From Ypsolopha sequella (Eukaryota > Arthropoda > Insecta > Lepidoptera > Ypsolophidae): a stretch of DNA of 64,000 nt. This document shows, in pieces, positions 10,197 through 19,756 of the stretch. Below the pieces are notes generated by a model. That model did not search any database. It had not been told where the DNA came from and saw only the letters and a program-made list of their open reading frames with translations. Position 1 is the stretch's first letter. Every line of letters begins with the position of its first letter. The stretch lies in assembly GCA_934047225.1 (NCBI GenBank), contig OW203998.1:18057280-18121279 (forward strand). The letters run 5' to 3'. Position numbers and translations under genes: made by a program.

Positions 10197-10300
10197 ATCC
10201 ATAGGTAAAAAGGTTTTGTAAAGGAACTATTGAGTAAATTTTTTCGATTAATTAGGTAAAGGTGGGTTTTTCACAATCCGGCTGCTAAGCCGCTAATAAA
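10197..10300 (+). repeat. fold-back repeat, right part of copy split by gypsy element
   Basis: Continues from 5712: ATCCATAGG, GGTTTTGT, ACTATTGAGTAAATTTT, then CACAATCCGGCTGC. This matches the right arm of the element at 35139-35433. Confidence 0.7.
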
Positions 10301-10785
10301 AAAATATATATATAAAAAAAAAAATTTAAGCTTTCCAACGTAAATTTATGAAACGAAAACTTCAAAATAAGAAACCATAAACACCAAATTTTTATTTCAA
10401 TGCTTCGTCATCTATAGTTTAAATTGTTGCCATAACAATTTAACAAAAAATAGCTGTAGCAAGATTCCCTGGCCAAGCTCTTAGCCACAACAACGTATCC
10501 CCTAACGAGTCGTACAGCCACAGCGCAATTAAATCCTTCAAACTTGGCAACCTCTTTGGTCACCTCTTAGGATAGAGGTGGTACTTGAGTTTTCTAGTTT
10601 GCAGTTTCTGCAAATTCATATAAAATGCTCCTCTAGATATTATGGATGACTTTTGCAATATTATTCTAAAAAGGTGCCGCCATGTACGTGCTATATAAAC
10701 ATGTGTAAACAATTAAACAGAATGTTCCATTCCATAAGACAAAGTCACTGTCCACACTTGTACACCCACGTTGCAAAGACGATTA

Positions 10786-10944
10786 TTACGTCCCAGCCAA
10801 AGATTTCAAAAGTTTAGATGCACCCTGGCACCTAAAATCTATTGCATTATTTTTGAATGTGTTTTGAATGTGAAATGTCACACTTCTGGCTTTTTTCGTA
10901 TTTCTTGAAATGTTAGTGCACTTTAAAAATTCACACGACGGCAT
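10786..10944 (-). pseudogene. THAP-like N-terminal coding remnant
   Basis: Reading on the minus strand from the ATG at 10944, the frame gives MPSCEFLKC and then KKARSVTFHIQ. This resembles the first half of the C2CH THAP DNA-binding domain used by P-element transposases. The second half (the C-x2-H pair) and all catalytic parts are absent, because the element ends about 150 bases later. The homologous frame in copy 2 (20406-20703) is also open. The upstream in-frame ATG at 10992 is possible but has no THAP-like sequence. It cannot be a functional transposase. Confidence 0.4.
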
Positions 10945-11105
10945 ATTGAGACCCTTTTCTCGTAAAAATTCATTATGGCGTCCAACTATCATTGTGTTCA
11001 GATGAGCACTGCTTCTAAACGTGTGAGCGTCACCTATTTAAAGGGGAAAACATTTTGGTGCTGTCATACTACGGTAAGGGCTTATCTTTACTTTTGAAAT
11101 CTTTG
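10798..11105 (-). mobile_element. P-element-like non-autonomous transposon, copy 1
   Basis: A 308-bp element with 16-17-bp terminal inverted repeats (CAAAGATTTCAAAAG / CTTTTGAAATCTTTG), about 88% identical by eye to 20406-20703. Copy 2 has a perfect 8-bp target duplication; here the flanks GTCCCAGC and GCGCAGC are an imperfect match. On the minus strand a short open frame starting at 10944 has the look of a THAP zinc-finger N-terminus (MPSC, then C four residues later, then SVTFH). An 8-bp duplication, CA...TG ends and a THAP domain together point to the P superfamily, but hAT cannot be excluded. Confidence 0.55.
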
Positions 11106-11205
11106 GCGCAGCACGATGAGTGGTGAGCCCGAACGCAGACCGAACACAAAATGTGCCCATACGGTATTTGAAGCTGCGACCTCTGGTTTAGTGGTCGAGT
11201 AGCTA

Positions 11206-11454
11206 CTTTTATAATAAATTTACAAACCAGTAAAAAATGATTTTATAAGCTCTTCGGTATTTACTTCAACAAATGGACGGTTTCCCTTGAAACAATATTT
11301 TCTTAGAAACCGTTTAAATATTGGTTTTTATATAAAACTGTTTGCAGAGAGTCGGTAGATTTTTCTACGAAACAACGAAAGAACCAACTCTGTTAAAATA
11401 AAATAAAATATAGGAATAAATTCAAGATAATGTGGAAGAGGACAAAGCGGTGTC
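11206..11454. other. no gene recognised
   Basis: AT-rich sequence between the SINE and the next repeat fragment. Nothing was identified. Confidence 0.3.
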
Positions 11455-11540
11455 TCAGGATCGTGGGAGATGGAAATCTGTAATTTCTGCTTACCCACTG
11501 GGAGACAGGCGTGAGTATATGTATGTATGTCATAAATTTG
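11455..11540 (-). repeat. dispersed 3'-tail repeat fragment
   Basis: Minus-strand relative of 39350-39455. It shares ACTCACGCCTGTCTC, GGCAGAAATTACAGATTT and a terminal (ACAT)n run. Such ends are probably 3' tails of a retroposon; the family is unknown to me. Confidence 0.5.
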
Positions 11541-11898
11541 GATGCAGATTAAATTGGTTTTAGGCATGAGAATATTACAATAACTTAGTACGCAACAACC
11601 AGGAGTGCGGGCGAGTATACTGTAGGAAATTTAATGTGCACCAATTTGGATCATCGGATTAATTTTAGATAACAATTGAACAATAAAGGCACGAACCGGT
11701 AAGTCAAGACTCACGGCAACGGCTGTCCATAAACTATGAACAGCAAATGTTGATATTTCTAACTCTCTTAGAAGTAACTAAGAGAATTGTAAGAAAAAGA
11801 GTGACTTAGTAACACCCAATGTTTTTATTTACATACCCAATCAGGATTATGTAGGAAATAGTAAAATAATATAAAATTTTAACAACATTTACTGAACA

Positions 11899-12062
11899 GG
11901 TGTGGTGTTTCGTACACATTATAATATATAAAATCGGGTCTACCGCGATAAATTATTACCTTTTTTTTTTACGAAAAGGGGACACCCTTTTCGTAAAAAA
12001 GGTAAAAATTTGTAACGTTAGACCCGATTATATATATTATAAGGAGTGGTGTGACGAACACC
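11899..12062. repeat. hairpin (palindromic) element, arms about 80 bp
   Basis: Left arm 11899-11980 and right arm 11985-12062 are imperfect reverse complements around a 4-base loop. Matching blocks include TATAATATAT, AATCGGGTCTA, TTACC-T(n) and ACGAAAAGGG. An open frame over 11900-12223 is explained by the palindrome and its flank and is not a gene. Confidence 0.75.
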
Positions 12063-12529
12063 AGTACTCATTAGAATGTATCAAGACCTTATCAGTGCAA
12101 ATTATATTTCCTCAACTATTGTATGTCAGTATTTACTCGCCCGCATTCCCGCCTGTCGCGTACTTTATTCGATCTCCTAACTTATCCGTACACGAACATT
12201 CATACATTTTAATCAAAGAATAAAAACTTTGTTTTTTTCTAAGTTTTAATTTTTTACACTGTGTAGAGTATAATTAAATTTTGTCATATGGTCTCCAAAA
12301 CTTTGAGAATTAGGTTCTATTTCGATACGGTGTCGATTATTTAACCTGTTTTGACAAGAAAGTTTTCATTTGAATTTCTCTGCCAACGATATTTCAATAG
12401 TTGTTCTCTGATTTCAGTACGACGGGTGTACCTTTATTTTTTTATAAGTTCTTTTCTAAAGAAGTACCAATTTTGAAGCACAGGTGCCAAATATACCAAT
12501 TTTGATAGAAGTTATGTCGGTGACACGCA

Positions 12530-12610
12530 GGTGACTTGCATTTCACAGTTCACACTAGGAACACCTCTGACACTTCCTCGGAGATTCATGTCATCACGAT
12601 GTAATTTTTA
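12530..12610 (+). repeat. SINE body 3' fragment
   Basis: GTGACTTGCATTTCACAGTT, then GAACACCTCTGACAC, then GATTCATGTCATCACGATG match the end of the SINE copy at 19380-19455. Confidence 0.6.
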
Positions 12611-12631
12611 TAATTAGCCCTTACAGCGTCC

Positions 12632-12654
12632 TTGGCCGGTCGTCGGCCAAGGGT
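12632..12654. repeat. perfect 9-bp stem hairpin
   Basis: CCTTGGCCG, a 5-base loop GTCGT, then CGGCCAAGG, followed 20 bases later by another CCCTTGGCCG. No T-run follows and the role is unknown. Confidence 0.6.
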
Positions 12655-13870
12655 ACAACCCCCCTCAAGCGCCCTTGGCCGTGGACCGGCCCTGATTACT
12701 TATGATACACCCGCCATTCTGACTCTCACACGTGTTCATGAAACTCGCACGTAGCTTAAGGTAAGATTAGATTGCTTTTCAGAGCCCTATCCTTCAAGCC
12801 GGATCTTATTACGTCATAGCTAGATGTCCGGGGTATCCAGCTTACGGACTTCAAAGGAGCTTTCATATTTTATTCAGCTTTGGGAAACGCGACTACGGTC
12901 TTTGGTAACTAGAAACTTACTTGATTTGGGATTTATTTATTGGAACTCTTCCCGCGAGAGCCTTCTTGAGAATTTCGGGGAATTACATAATATAATACTG
13001 ATATATATAATATTCTTTGAGACTATAAAAGAGAGGCTGTTGCTAATTAACTTCTGTATAAATATAAAATGAAACTGGGGGATTTATTTATTTTTACTTA
13101 GTTTAGATCTAAATTATTTTTACTTTAAAGTTTGTATTTTGGAATTTAATTAGGTAGAAAAATTCGGGATGAAAAACTTTTAATTAATATGTTGGTATGA
13201 GGATAAATGTTGGGAATTTATAATTAAAAAACTGGGGGATAGTCACAAATGTTGCTTATGCTCCTTGTTTTATTCGAAAACAGTAGATGACGATACGATA
13301 CATGCTGCTTTTAATTTCTTAGCAGGCGTTTAGAATAACAAGTAAGTTCATATGCGTATTGTGAATGTGTCAGTGGTATTACAAAAACCCAACGTAGGTA
13401 AAAAATGCGAGGTTTTTGAGAGGCAGTTTGTAAAAACCTAAGAAAAGCTAGATTTTCTTATCTATCGGTTTTAGTAGTATAAGAACTCTTGTATAAAAAC
13501 TAATTCAATTTGTAACTGGTCTGAATTTCAAACTGGTTGAAGACAGCAGGAATTAATTGTAGGTATTAATAAAATACCTTCTTTTCGCTCACTCAATAAA
13601 ATACTCGTACATAACTTATTCTAGAATTTAAGTCTTGTTTTTGTTTAATCTTATCTCGAACTGTAGTTTATTTAAGTATTTAAGAGGAACGGGGTGTACG
13701 GATAAACCCTCACAGGTTTTTGTTACACCATCTTTGTAAAACTTTCATAATAATTAATAAATTATACCCAATAACCATTGAAGTATAATGTTCTTACGTA
13801 ACTCAATGCCAGTAAACTGGTTAATGCTAACTTCGTCATATTTATCTATATCGGGCAGAAGTATTTATTT
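12655..13870. other. no gene recognised
   Basis: Contains an 82-codon chance frame (12824-13072) and AT-rich DNA. The phrase CTGGGGGAT followed by TT or AG recurs at 13074 and 13231. No domain or RNA was seen. Confidence 0.3.
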
Positions 13871-13876
13871 GATTAC

Positions 13877-14345
13877 TTTTTAGGGTTCCGTAGTACCTAA
13901 AAGCAACAAAAGGAACCTTTATGGTGAGACTCCGTTGTCCGTCCGTCCGTCCGTCCGTCCGTCCATCTGTCCGTAGGTTACAACGTTATAACTTTAGCAC
14001 CGTTAAAGATTAGACATGAAATTTGGCACAATAATAGCATTAATTAGCCCATATATGAGAATGTATAAAAAATATTAAAATTTGAAAATGTTCAAAATAT
14101 TTCCAAAACGAAAGCAAAAAATTATAAAAAATATTATCCTTAAACTACAATATCGATATAAAGTTGTAGATATTAAAAGGCTGATTGTAAAAATATATAC
14201 TTTAACTATATTTACTGGCACCGGTATCGAGAAATCTTTAAAAAAATACAAAAATATGTACATATGTCTTAAAAAACATGAAAATAAACAAATATAGATC
14301 ATAACCGGCCAATCACAGAAAAACTAGAGCGATTTAAAAAAAGTT
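13877..14345. repeat. GGGTTCCGTA-family repeat, copy 5
   Basis: Begins TTTTTAGGGTTCCGTAGTAC, then AGGAACCTTTATGGTGAGAC. A (GTCC)n microsatellite at about 13938-13966 follows, then CATGAAATTTGGCACA. This arrangement is shared with 48687-49122 and, inverted, with 15981-16745. The short open frames inside are chance. Confidence 0.6.
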
Positions 14346-14458
14346 GAGCAAGAATGAGAAACATAAAAAAAAGTAAAATAAATAAAAAAAATACTTTTAG
14401 TAAAAATACAATAATATTATGGATATCAAATTGTAGATATGTAAAAAGCTGACTGTAA

Positions 14459-14768
14459 TAGTAGTTTATGCTTCCTTTGCGCCCTTGTATCATACTACGT
14501 TTTTCAATGCATAGTGTGAAGAAATAAAACAAATATAATCTTGTGAACTTTAAATTATAATTGGCTCAAAAAGACTATATCCAGAGCCGTTAAACAGTGG
14601 GAAAAAAAGTATAACGTTTATGGTACACAGGAAAGGCTGCAGGTTAGCCAACCATTGTAAATAAATTAAAAAATAATAATAATAAAGCCCTAGGGCAAAA
14701 TAATCGACTTTCTGTTCGGTTTTGATGCATAAAAAGTGGGCCTTTACGAGCACTTGCATTGAAAAAAT
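14459..14768 (-). repeat. CTCGTAAAGGCCC-family repeat, partial copy 1
   Basis: Minus-strand member of a family whose full copies are at 41447-41874, 43388-43785 and 52164-52555. Landmarks are CTCGTAAAGGCCCAC, AAGTCGATTATTTTGCCCTA and TTTAACGGCTCTGGAT. The internal hairpin ACACTCGCTACGCTCGTGT present in the other copies is deleted here. Confidence 0.7.
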
Positions 14769-14974
14769 ATATAGTTTGGGGGTAGTGTGGGGAAGGTACT
14801 TAGTAAAGAAATAGGATAGTATGGAATGAAATTTGTATAGTAGTAAAATTGCACTGATGTGTTGGCGAAAAAGGCTTGCCCTCCTTACAATATCTGATGG
14901 GTAGGTCTAATAGCTCTGGGGCTGAAAAAAATAACGGGGTTTCGTTTTTTTAATTTTTTTGTTGTTTTTTTTGT

Positions 14975-15110
14975 TGATATAGGCCATAAAGCTACCTATA
15001 ACGGCTGAAGCTGTAGACCCCTGACCCCTGTGATAGACGGACAGACAGACACCGTAGGCTTAGTAATAGGGACCCGTTGGCTTGGCACCCTTCCGGAACC
15101 ATTAAACGGA
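14975..15110. repeat. GGGTTCCGTA-family fragment
   Basis: GCTACCTATAACGGCTGAAG, then a GACGGACAGACAGAC run and GGGACCCGTTGGC. It is shared with the interior of 3272-3512. Confidence 0.5.
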
Positions 15111-15980
15111 ACGGTAGAGCTATTCAATATATTATTACAGTACATTACAAACTAGAAAAATTTAATTGGAAACAAAATTATTTTGAAAATACAAGGCGTG
15201 AACATAAAAGTATCCACTTCAAAATTCTTTGGGTCAGAATTCGGACCTGCAAACCTTGCTTTGGCAGAGCTATTAAATAAATAAATTATGTTTGAGAAAT
15301 AATGTAGCGGTCAGTATAAAAGCCTTGTTCTACACCGGAAGTCGACCGGCTTTGGCGGAAGTTACATCCGGTTGCCGAGCATTGTTTTAAAGTCCTTTTT
15401 CCTCAAGTACCACGGTTAATATTCACCCGTTTTTACAAAAACAATACTTGCCCACAAGGAATTGGAGTCATTGAGCGTAAAAGTTGTGTTCTGGTCGATA
15501 ATGTGTACAAAATTATGTTTACCATTAGTTTAAGGGAATGTGGTCTTTAAGCCATTTAGTAAAAAAGGCTATAAACAGTTTGATATTCTGCATTTATGTA
15601 TCAAGTACTCTTATAGTTGTGCTGATTGCATCTAGCTACGATATTGATAGCATTTTTACAACTTTTATTTGAAGCGAACGATGCAGTTGTATCTCGATTA
15701 ACTTTAAACACTTTGTCTTTCTTTCTAATTTTCTTTCGCTTCGTTGAAATAACCTCTATCGTATCGTCCGTGTGTGATTTATATAGCCTTAATTATGAAA
15801 ATTCTAGAAGTGATAATGATAAAGGAAGTTTTGTGAAGTTTCGAAACTAATTATTTTTCTACATATACCAATTAGAATTAGACCTGGATCAAACATTTTA
15901 TAAATTTAAAGGAAACTGATTCAGGGTGTCTGAGTTTTCACTAAGAGAGATCGTGTAAATCAAAGACGACCTCAACAAAT
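15111..15980. other. no gene recognised
   Basis: Three short open frames show no domain. A GC-richer patch at 15325-15395 (CCGGAAGTCGACCGGC) is unexplained. Confidence 0.3.
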
Positions 15981-16745
15981 TAAAAAACCGGCCAAGTGCG
16001 AGTCAGACTCGCGTACCTAGGGTTTCGTATTGTGGATGATTAATTTAATTTATTCAATTTTTTTTTCGAGAATTTCTCAACCGCTTTATTTTTTCTGTAA
16101 TCTTCACGTTAAAACATATTACCATGATTTTTTTCATATTTTTTGGTCCACCAGTTTTGGAGATAAGGGGCCCCCCACATACATATTTTTGTGTTTTTTT
16201 AAAGATTTCTCCAAACCAGTGCGAGTAAGTATAGTAAAAGTATACATTTTTACAATCAAATTTTTAATATCTACAATTTGATTCCCATATTGTATTTTTA
16301 TAAAATATCTTTTTTATTTATTTTACATCTTTTTTTATATTTCTCATTAGTGCTGATTTTTTTTTAATCGCTATAGTTTTCCTGTAATTGGCCAGTTATG
16401 ATCTATAATTGTCATTTTTTTCACATTTTTCGGTCTACCAGTTTCAGAGATAAGGGGGGGGGGGACATACATATTTTTGGTATGATGCCCATATTGTATT
16501 TTTAGGCTAATATTTTTTATTTTTCTCACTTTTGTTTTGAAAATATTTTGAACAATTTAAAATTTTTCATATTTTGTTTTACATCTTTATATGTGGGCAA
16601 ATTAATTCTATTTTTGTGCCAAATTTCATGTATTTATCTTTAACAGTGCTAAAGTTATGAGGCTGTGACATACGGACGGACGGACAACGGAGTCTCACCA
16701 TAAAGGTTCCTTTGTACCTTTTAGGTACTACGGAACCCTAAAAAG
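15981..16745. repeat. GGGTTCCGTA-family repeat, longest copy
   Basis: Runs from GGCCAAGTGCGAGTCAG at about 15992 to ACTACGGAACCCTAAAAA at about 16745. Its interior is the reverse complement of the interiors of 13877-14345 and 48687-49122 (CATAAAGGTTCCTTTG and the GACGGACGGACAAC run). The interior also repeats a TTTTGGTCCACCAGTTT-like block twice (about 16140 and 16430). Confidence 0.65.
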
Positions 16746-17355
16746 CTTATACTATTTATTGTATTGAGAACAAAAACTCAAAACAACACTGGGCATTTTA
16801 TCGTAGAGCCTAAACAGAGACGTAAGGGAAAGAGGGGAGGGGAGGGGTAAAAATTGAATATCCAGCCTGAATCTTAAATGCGGGGGTAAACGAGATGCTC
16901 GTAAAGAAAACGTACGACAATTTAACTATTCAGGTCAGGGCTTGGTGTTGTAACCGGAGGCTATGACGTAAATCTTAGAGCAGAAAAGCTTGTAAATTTT
17001 ACGTCTACAGGATTTCGTGTTAGACCATGAAGGGTTTCGTAATTGTTTTCATTGTTCTCACTTTGAAAAGATGTGTTGTTCTTTTTTATATTATTATTAA
17101 TAATAATTTATTTACTTGCGGGTGCGAGTATTTATTTATTTACCAGAAAAGTGATGTAGTTGTGTTTTACGCGCTGTTACCGACTTCCGTAGATTTGCGA
17201 AAGTCTATGGATAGGCTGATTAATGCGTCGCCTGCTTTTGCTCTCGTACTTTCTGGGCCTTTCATTCTTAGTCTCATAAAGAAAATCGTACATAGAAAAA
17301 TTTTGAACAAAAATTTTCTTTTGTCGTTTTCTAGCATAATATTTTATTCTTTCAG
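16746..17355. other. no convincing gene; long chance frame
   Basis: A 143-codon frame (17027-17458) covers most of this stretch and ends inside a repeat. Its product is hydrophobic and shows no recognised motif. Confidence 0.3.
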
Positions 17356-17736
17356 AGGCGATGCGAATTTTATTTTTGTCACTGTCACTCCAAGCGAAAA
17401 CACGCTCAGTGCGAAAGGGGTGGATTCAGGGCGAAAGCGAAAATTTTTAGTATTATAATTTTTATAAAAAAACTAAAATAGCTAGCAAAATTTCAAATAT
17501 TAAAACTCTAGATATTATTGAAACGCACCTAATAAAATATGTTTGTTTTCTGTTTATGGTTCCTATCCATCAAACGAGGAGAAAAAGTGTATTTGAAGAA
17601 CTCATTTCAACAATTATTTCTATCGTGGAAAATTTATCCAAACATGTTTTCCAATTAGATTATATAGTCAAAATGCATATACCAGAAATGTATTATAATT
17701 TTCCGTGTATTTCATGAAATACACAAAAAAGAAGCA
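17356..17736 (+). repeat. 375-bp repeat, copy 1 of pair
   Basis: Matches 59143-59526 in the same orientation at about 90% by eye. It runs from ATGCGAATTTTATTTTTGTC through GTCACTCCAAGCGAAAA, AAACTAAAATAGCTAGC and AAATTTATCCAAACATG to the perfect palindrome at 17705-17724. A diverged relative lies at 45935-46320. The class is unknown. Confidence 0.7.
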
Positions 17737-17916
17737 CCTCCATTTTTTTACATATCGCATTATTAGGATAAAGCAAATCTAATGACACATACATGTCGCG
17801 TCCGCGTGACAGCTTGGTTGAGTGGCCAGTATACAACAGTCCTCCGCCGCGATTGCTGACTGCACCCCTGGGACCAGCAACAGTTGCTCCAGGTGTCTGC
17901 GCCACGTGGCACCACC
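17737..17916. other. GC-richer island, coding status unclear
   Basis: About 17795-17916 is richer in G and C than its surroundings and open in more than one frame on both strands. No domain was recognised. It could be an exon or an old repeat. Confidence 0.25.
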
Positions 17917-17924
17917 GTCTGTCA

Positions 17925-18039
17925 CAGTGGCGTGCATAGAAATTTTTTCCAAGTGTTATTTAAATTTTTTCATATTTTTTATTGCCAAATTTGACCTTCT
18001 AAATGCTTTTCCGAAAAAAAAGTTCTATGCACGCCACTG
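17925..18039. mobile_element. hAT-like MITE with 8-bp target duplication
   Basis: A 115-bp element with inverted ends CAGTGGCGTGCATAGAA / TTCTATGCACGCCACTG and no coding capacity. The bases GTCTGTCA flank it on both sides (17917-17924 and 18040-18047). An 8-bp duplication and CAGTGGCG ends are typical of hAT derivatives. A larger relative lies at 25288-25545. Confidence 0.85.
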
Positions 18040-18110
18040 GTCTGTCATCATGTCTGTCGTCATAATTTTAAGGTCACATTTGACCCTGGTCCATTGTGAA
18101 AATTTGTATT

Positions 18111-18388
18111 GAATAAAGTAGTAGCAACGGATCATTGGTCGGTTGGGAAAAAAAATACATTAATTTTGTAGTTGCAACCAACCAGTGAGCCGATGGGAAC
18201 ATTTAGACCTGGTCCGATGCAACTCGCAACCAACCAGTAAGCCGATAGGAATAACACATTCCATGTGACAAAATCTCGTGTTGTAAAATTTTCCATTGAA
18301 TAAAGTAGTAGCAACGGCTAACTGGTCGGTTGGGAAAAAAAAATAATTTTGTAGTTGCAACCAACCAGTTAGCCGATGGAAACATTTA
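18111..18388. repeat. tandem repeat, period about 187 bp
   Basis: The phrase GAATAAAGTAGTAGCAACGG starts at 18111 and again at 18298. CAACCAACCAGTGAGCCGAT-like phrases recur within each unit. The second unit is broken at 18388 by the insertion at 18389-18820 and continues at about 18821-18895 (ATAAAATCTCGTGTTGTAA). Confidence 0.75.
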
Positions 18389-18820
18389 GGCCCCTATTCT
18401 GTATCTTAAGTACCCAACTGCACAGGGTGCCTATCGTCAAAAACATAGATAAAAACTAAACTTTCAAAATTGCTCTTAGTGGGTATTTAACTATTTACGA
18501 ACTGTGTCGTCACTTCAAGTGCTAACATGCCCTTAGACAATTGGAATTCGATAGTATATCTATGTTTTTGATGATAGACACCCAGTCCAGCCCCCCTATT
18601 ATGTATCTTTAGTTGCCAACTAAACGAGGTGCCTATCATCAAAAACATAGATAAAACCTGAAATTTCAAAATTGCCTTTAGTGGGTATTGAACTATTAAC
18701 AATCTGTGTCGTCACTTCAAGTGCGAACACATCCTTAGGAAATCGGAATTCGATAGTATATATATGTTTTTGATGATAGACACCCAGTCCAGAAGGCAAC
18801 TAGAGATACATAATAGGCCC
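18389..18820. mobile_element. pair of fold-back elements inserted in a tandem repeat
   Basis: Two adjacent units of about 200-230 bp (18389-18592 and 18593-18820). Each contains CATCAAAAACATAGAT-type sequence and its reverse complement ATGTTTTTGATGATAGACAC. The outer ends GGCCCCTATTCTGTATCT and AGATACATAATAGGCCC are inverted. The class is unknown and no clear target duplication was found. Confidence 0.6.
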
Positions 18821-19104
18821 GCAGAAGGCAACTAGCAACCGACCAGTGAGCCGATGGGAATAACCCCTTTCAGGTGATAAAATCTCGTGTTGTAAGAGGC
18901 GCCGTTTCTAAAACGGGTTATTCATATTTTCTAACATTTTAAATTTCGAATATCGTTTTGTAGGTTTCGGTGAATAGCTACCACAGAACCAAAAATCTTT
19001 GCGTTCTATTTGTTTTCCTCGTAGAACTAGAATGATAGAACTAAAAACTCACGTACACCTGCTTTTCCGGGAAAATATTTGTTCAAAACCTTAATTAAAT
19101 TGTG

Positions 19105-19455
19105 GCAGTAGTTAAGGTGGTAGAACGCTAGCATCTCGATCTTGAGACCCAAGTTCGATTCTAGTTGGGCATGCACCATTGAAGGTCATCGGAATTTATG
19201 TGCATAGTATCTGTATAACCTAATAGTTACTACTTACTGAGCGGTGAAGAAAAACATTGTAAGGAAATCTGCATGCTCTAAAAAGCGTGTATTTGTACCC
19301 GAAGAACGGCGACAGGGCTCACCATCCGTCACGATGCGACGTAATAATCGTCGAGGGAACGCGGGTGTACCGAGTGTAGACTGTGACTTGCATTTCACAG
19401 TTCATTCTCGGGAACACCTCTGATACTCTCTCGGGGATTCATTTCGTGACGATAT
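19105..19455 (+). repeat. tRNA-headed SINE, fullest copy
   Basis: The head at about 19105-19175 has GTTAAGGTGGTAGAACGC in place of box A and AAGTTCGATTCTAG as box B. The body continues through GAAGAACGGCGACAGGGC, CACCATCC, ACGTAATAATCGTCG and GACTTGCATTTCACAGTTC to GGGGATTCATTTCGTGACG. It would be transcribed by RNA polymerase III and moved by a LINE's machinery. It lies directly before an RTE 3' end. Confidence 0.6.
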
Positions 19456-19474
19456 ATTATTTATATCTATATAT

Positions 19475-19756
19475 TTTCGTCAGAGATCGAAGGTGACCGA
19501 CATAGCCTGCCGAATCAGTAAGTTGAAGTGGCAATGGACTGACCATATTTGTCACCGACATGATGACCGTTGGGGCCATAAGGCATTGGAATGGAGACCG
19601 CGTACAGCAAAGCGTAGCGTAGGCCGCCCTCGTGCCCGCTGGACTGACGATCTGAAGGACATTGCGGGTGGCGGCTGGATGAGGATGACTGAGGACCGCC
19701 AAGAGTGGCGTAATATGGGGGAGGCCTATGTCCAGCAGTGGACGAATACGGGCTGA
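19475..19756 (+). pseudogene. RTE-type LINE, C-terminal end of reverse transcriptase protein
   Basis: An open frame encodes SKVTDIACRISKLKWQWTDH, then WGHKALEWRPRT, GRPRARWTDDL and EAYVQQWTNTG before the stop. This is the familiar C-terminal tail of RTE-clade ORF proteins in insects. Everything upstream (endonuclease and reverse transcriptase) is missing, as expected for a 5'-truncated insertion. The frame has no ATG and is simply the surviving end. The stop is followed by a GATGGATGGATGG tail at 19754-19771, typical of RTE 3' ends. Confidence 0.8.

Larger units (their letters stand above)
10735..11205 (-). repeat. tRNA-headed SINE, split by a DNA transposon
   Basis: On the minus strand the tRNA-like head lies at about 11155-11205. 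Its box B-like part, CAGCTTCAAATACC, follows ACCAGAGGTC. The body follows (GGCTCACCACTCATCGTGC, 11109-11128), is interrupted at 11105-10798, and resumes with GGGACGTAATAATCGTC at 10778-10794. Other body copies lie at 19330-19455, 29165-29350, 45008-45178, 53403-53545 and 55057-55215. Confidence 0.55.

Noticed and set aside
11900..12223. 107-codon open frame
   Set aside because: More than half of it is the hairpin element at 11899-12062, so the frame is a by-product of the palindrome.
14075..14302. pair of overlapping open frames on opposite strands
   Set aside because: Both fall in AT-rich DNA of a dispersed repeat and consist mainly of Lys/Ile/Phe codons expected by chance.
17027..17458. 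143-codon plus-strand open frame
   Set aside because: Hydrophobic, low-complexity product with no motif. Its last part lies in a dispersed repeat that also occurs at 59143.
18111..18388. CRISPR-like array
   Set aside because: Units are 187 bp in a eukaryotic repeat context. There are no short regular repeats with unique spacers here or elsewhere in the window.
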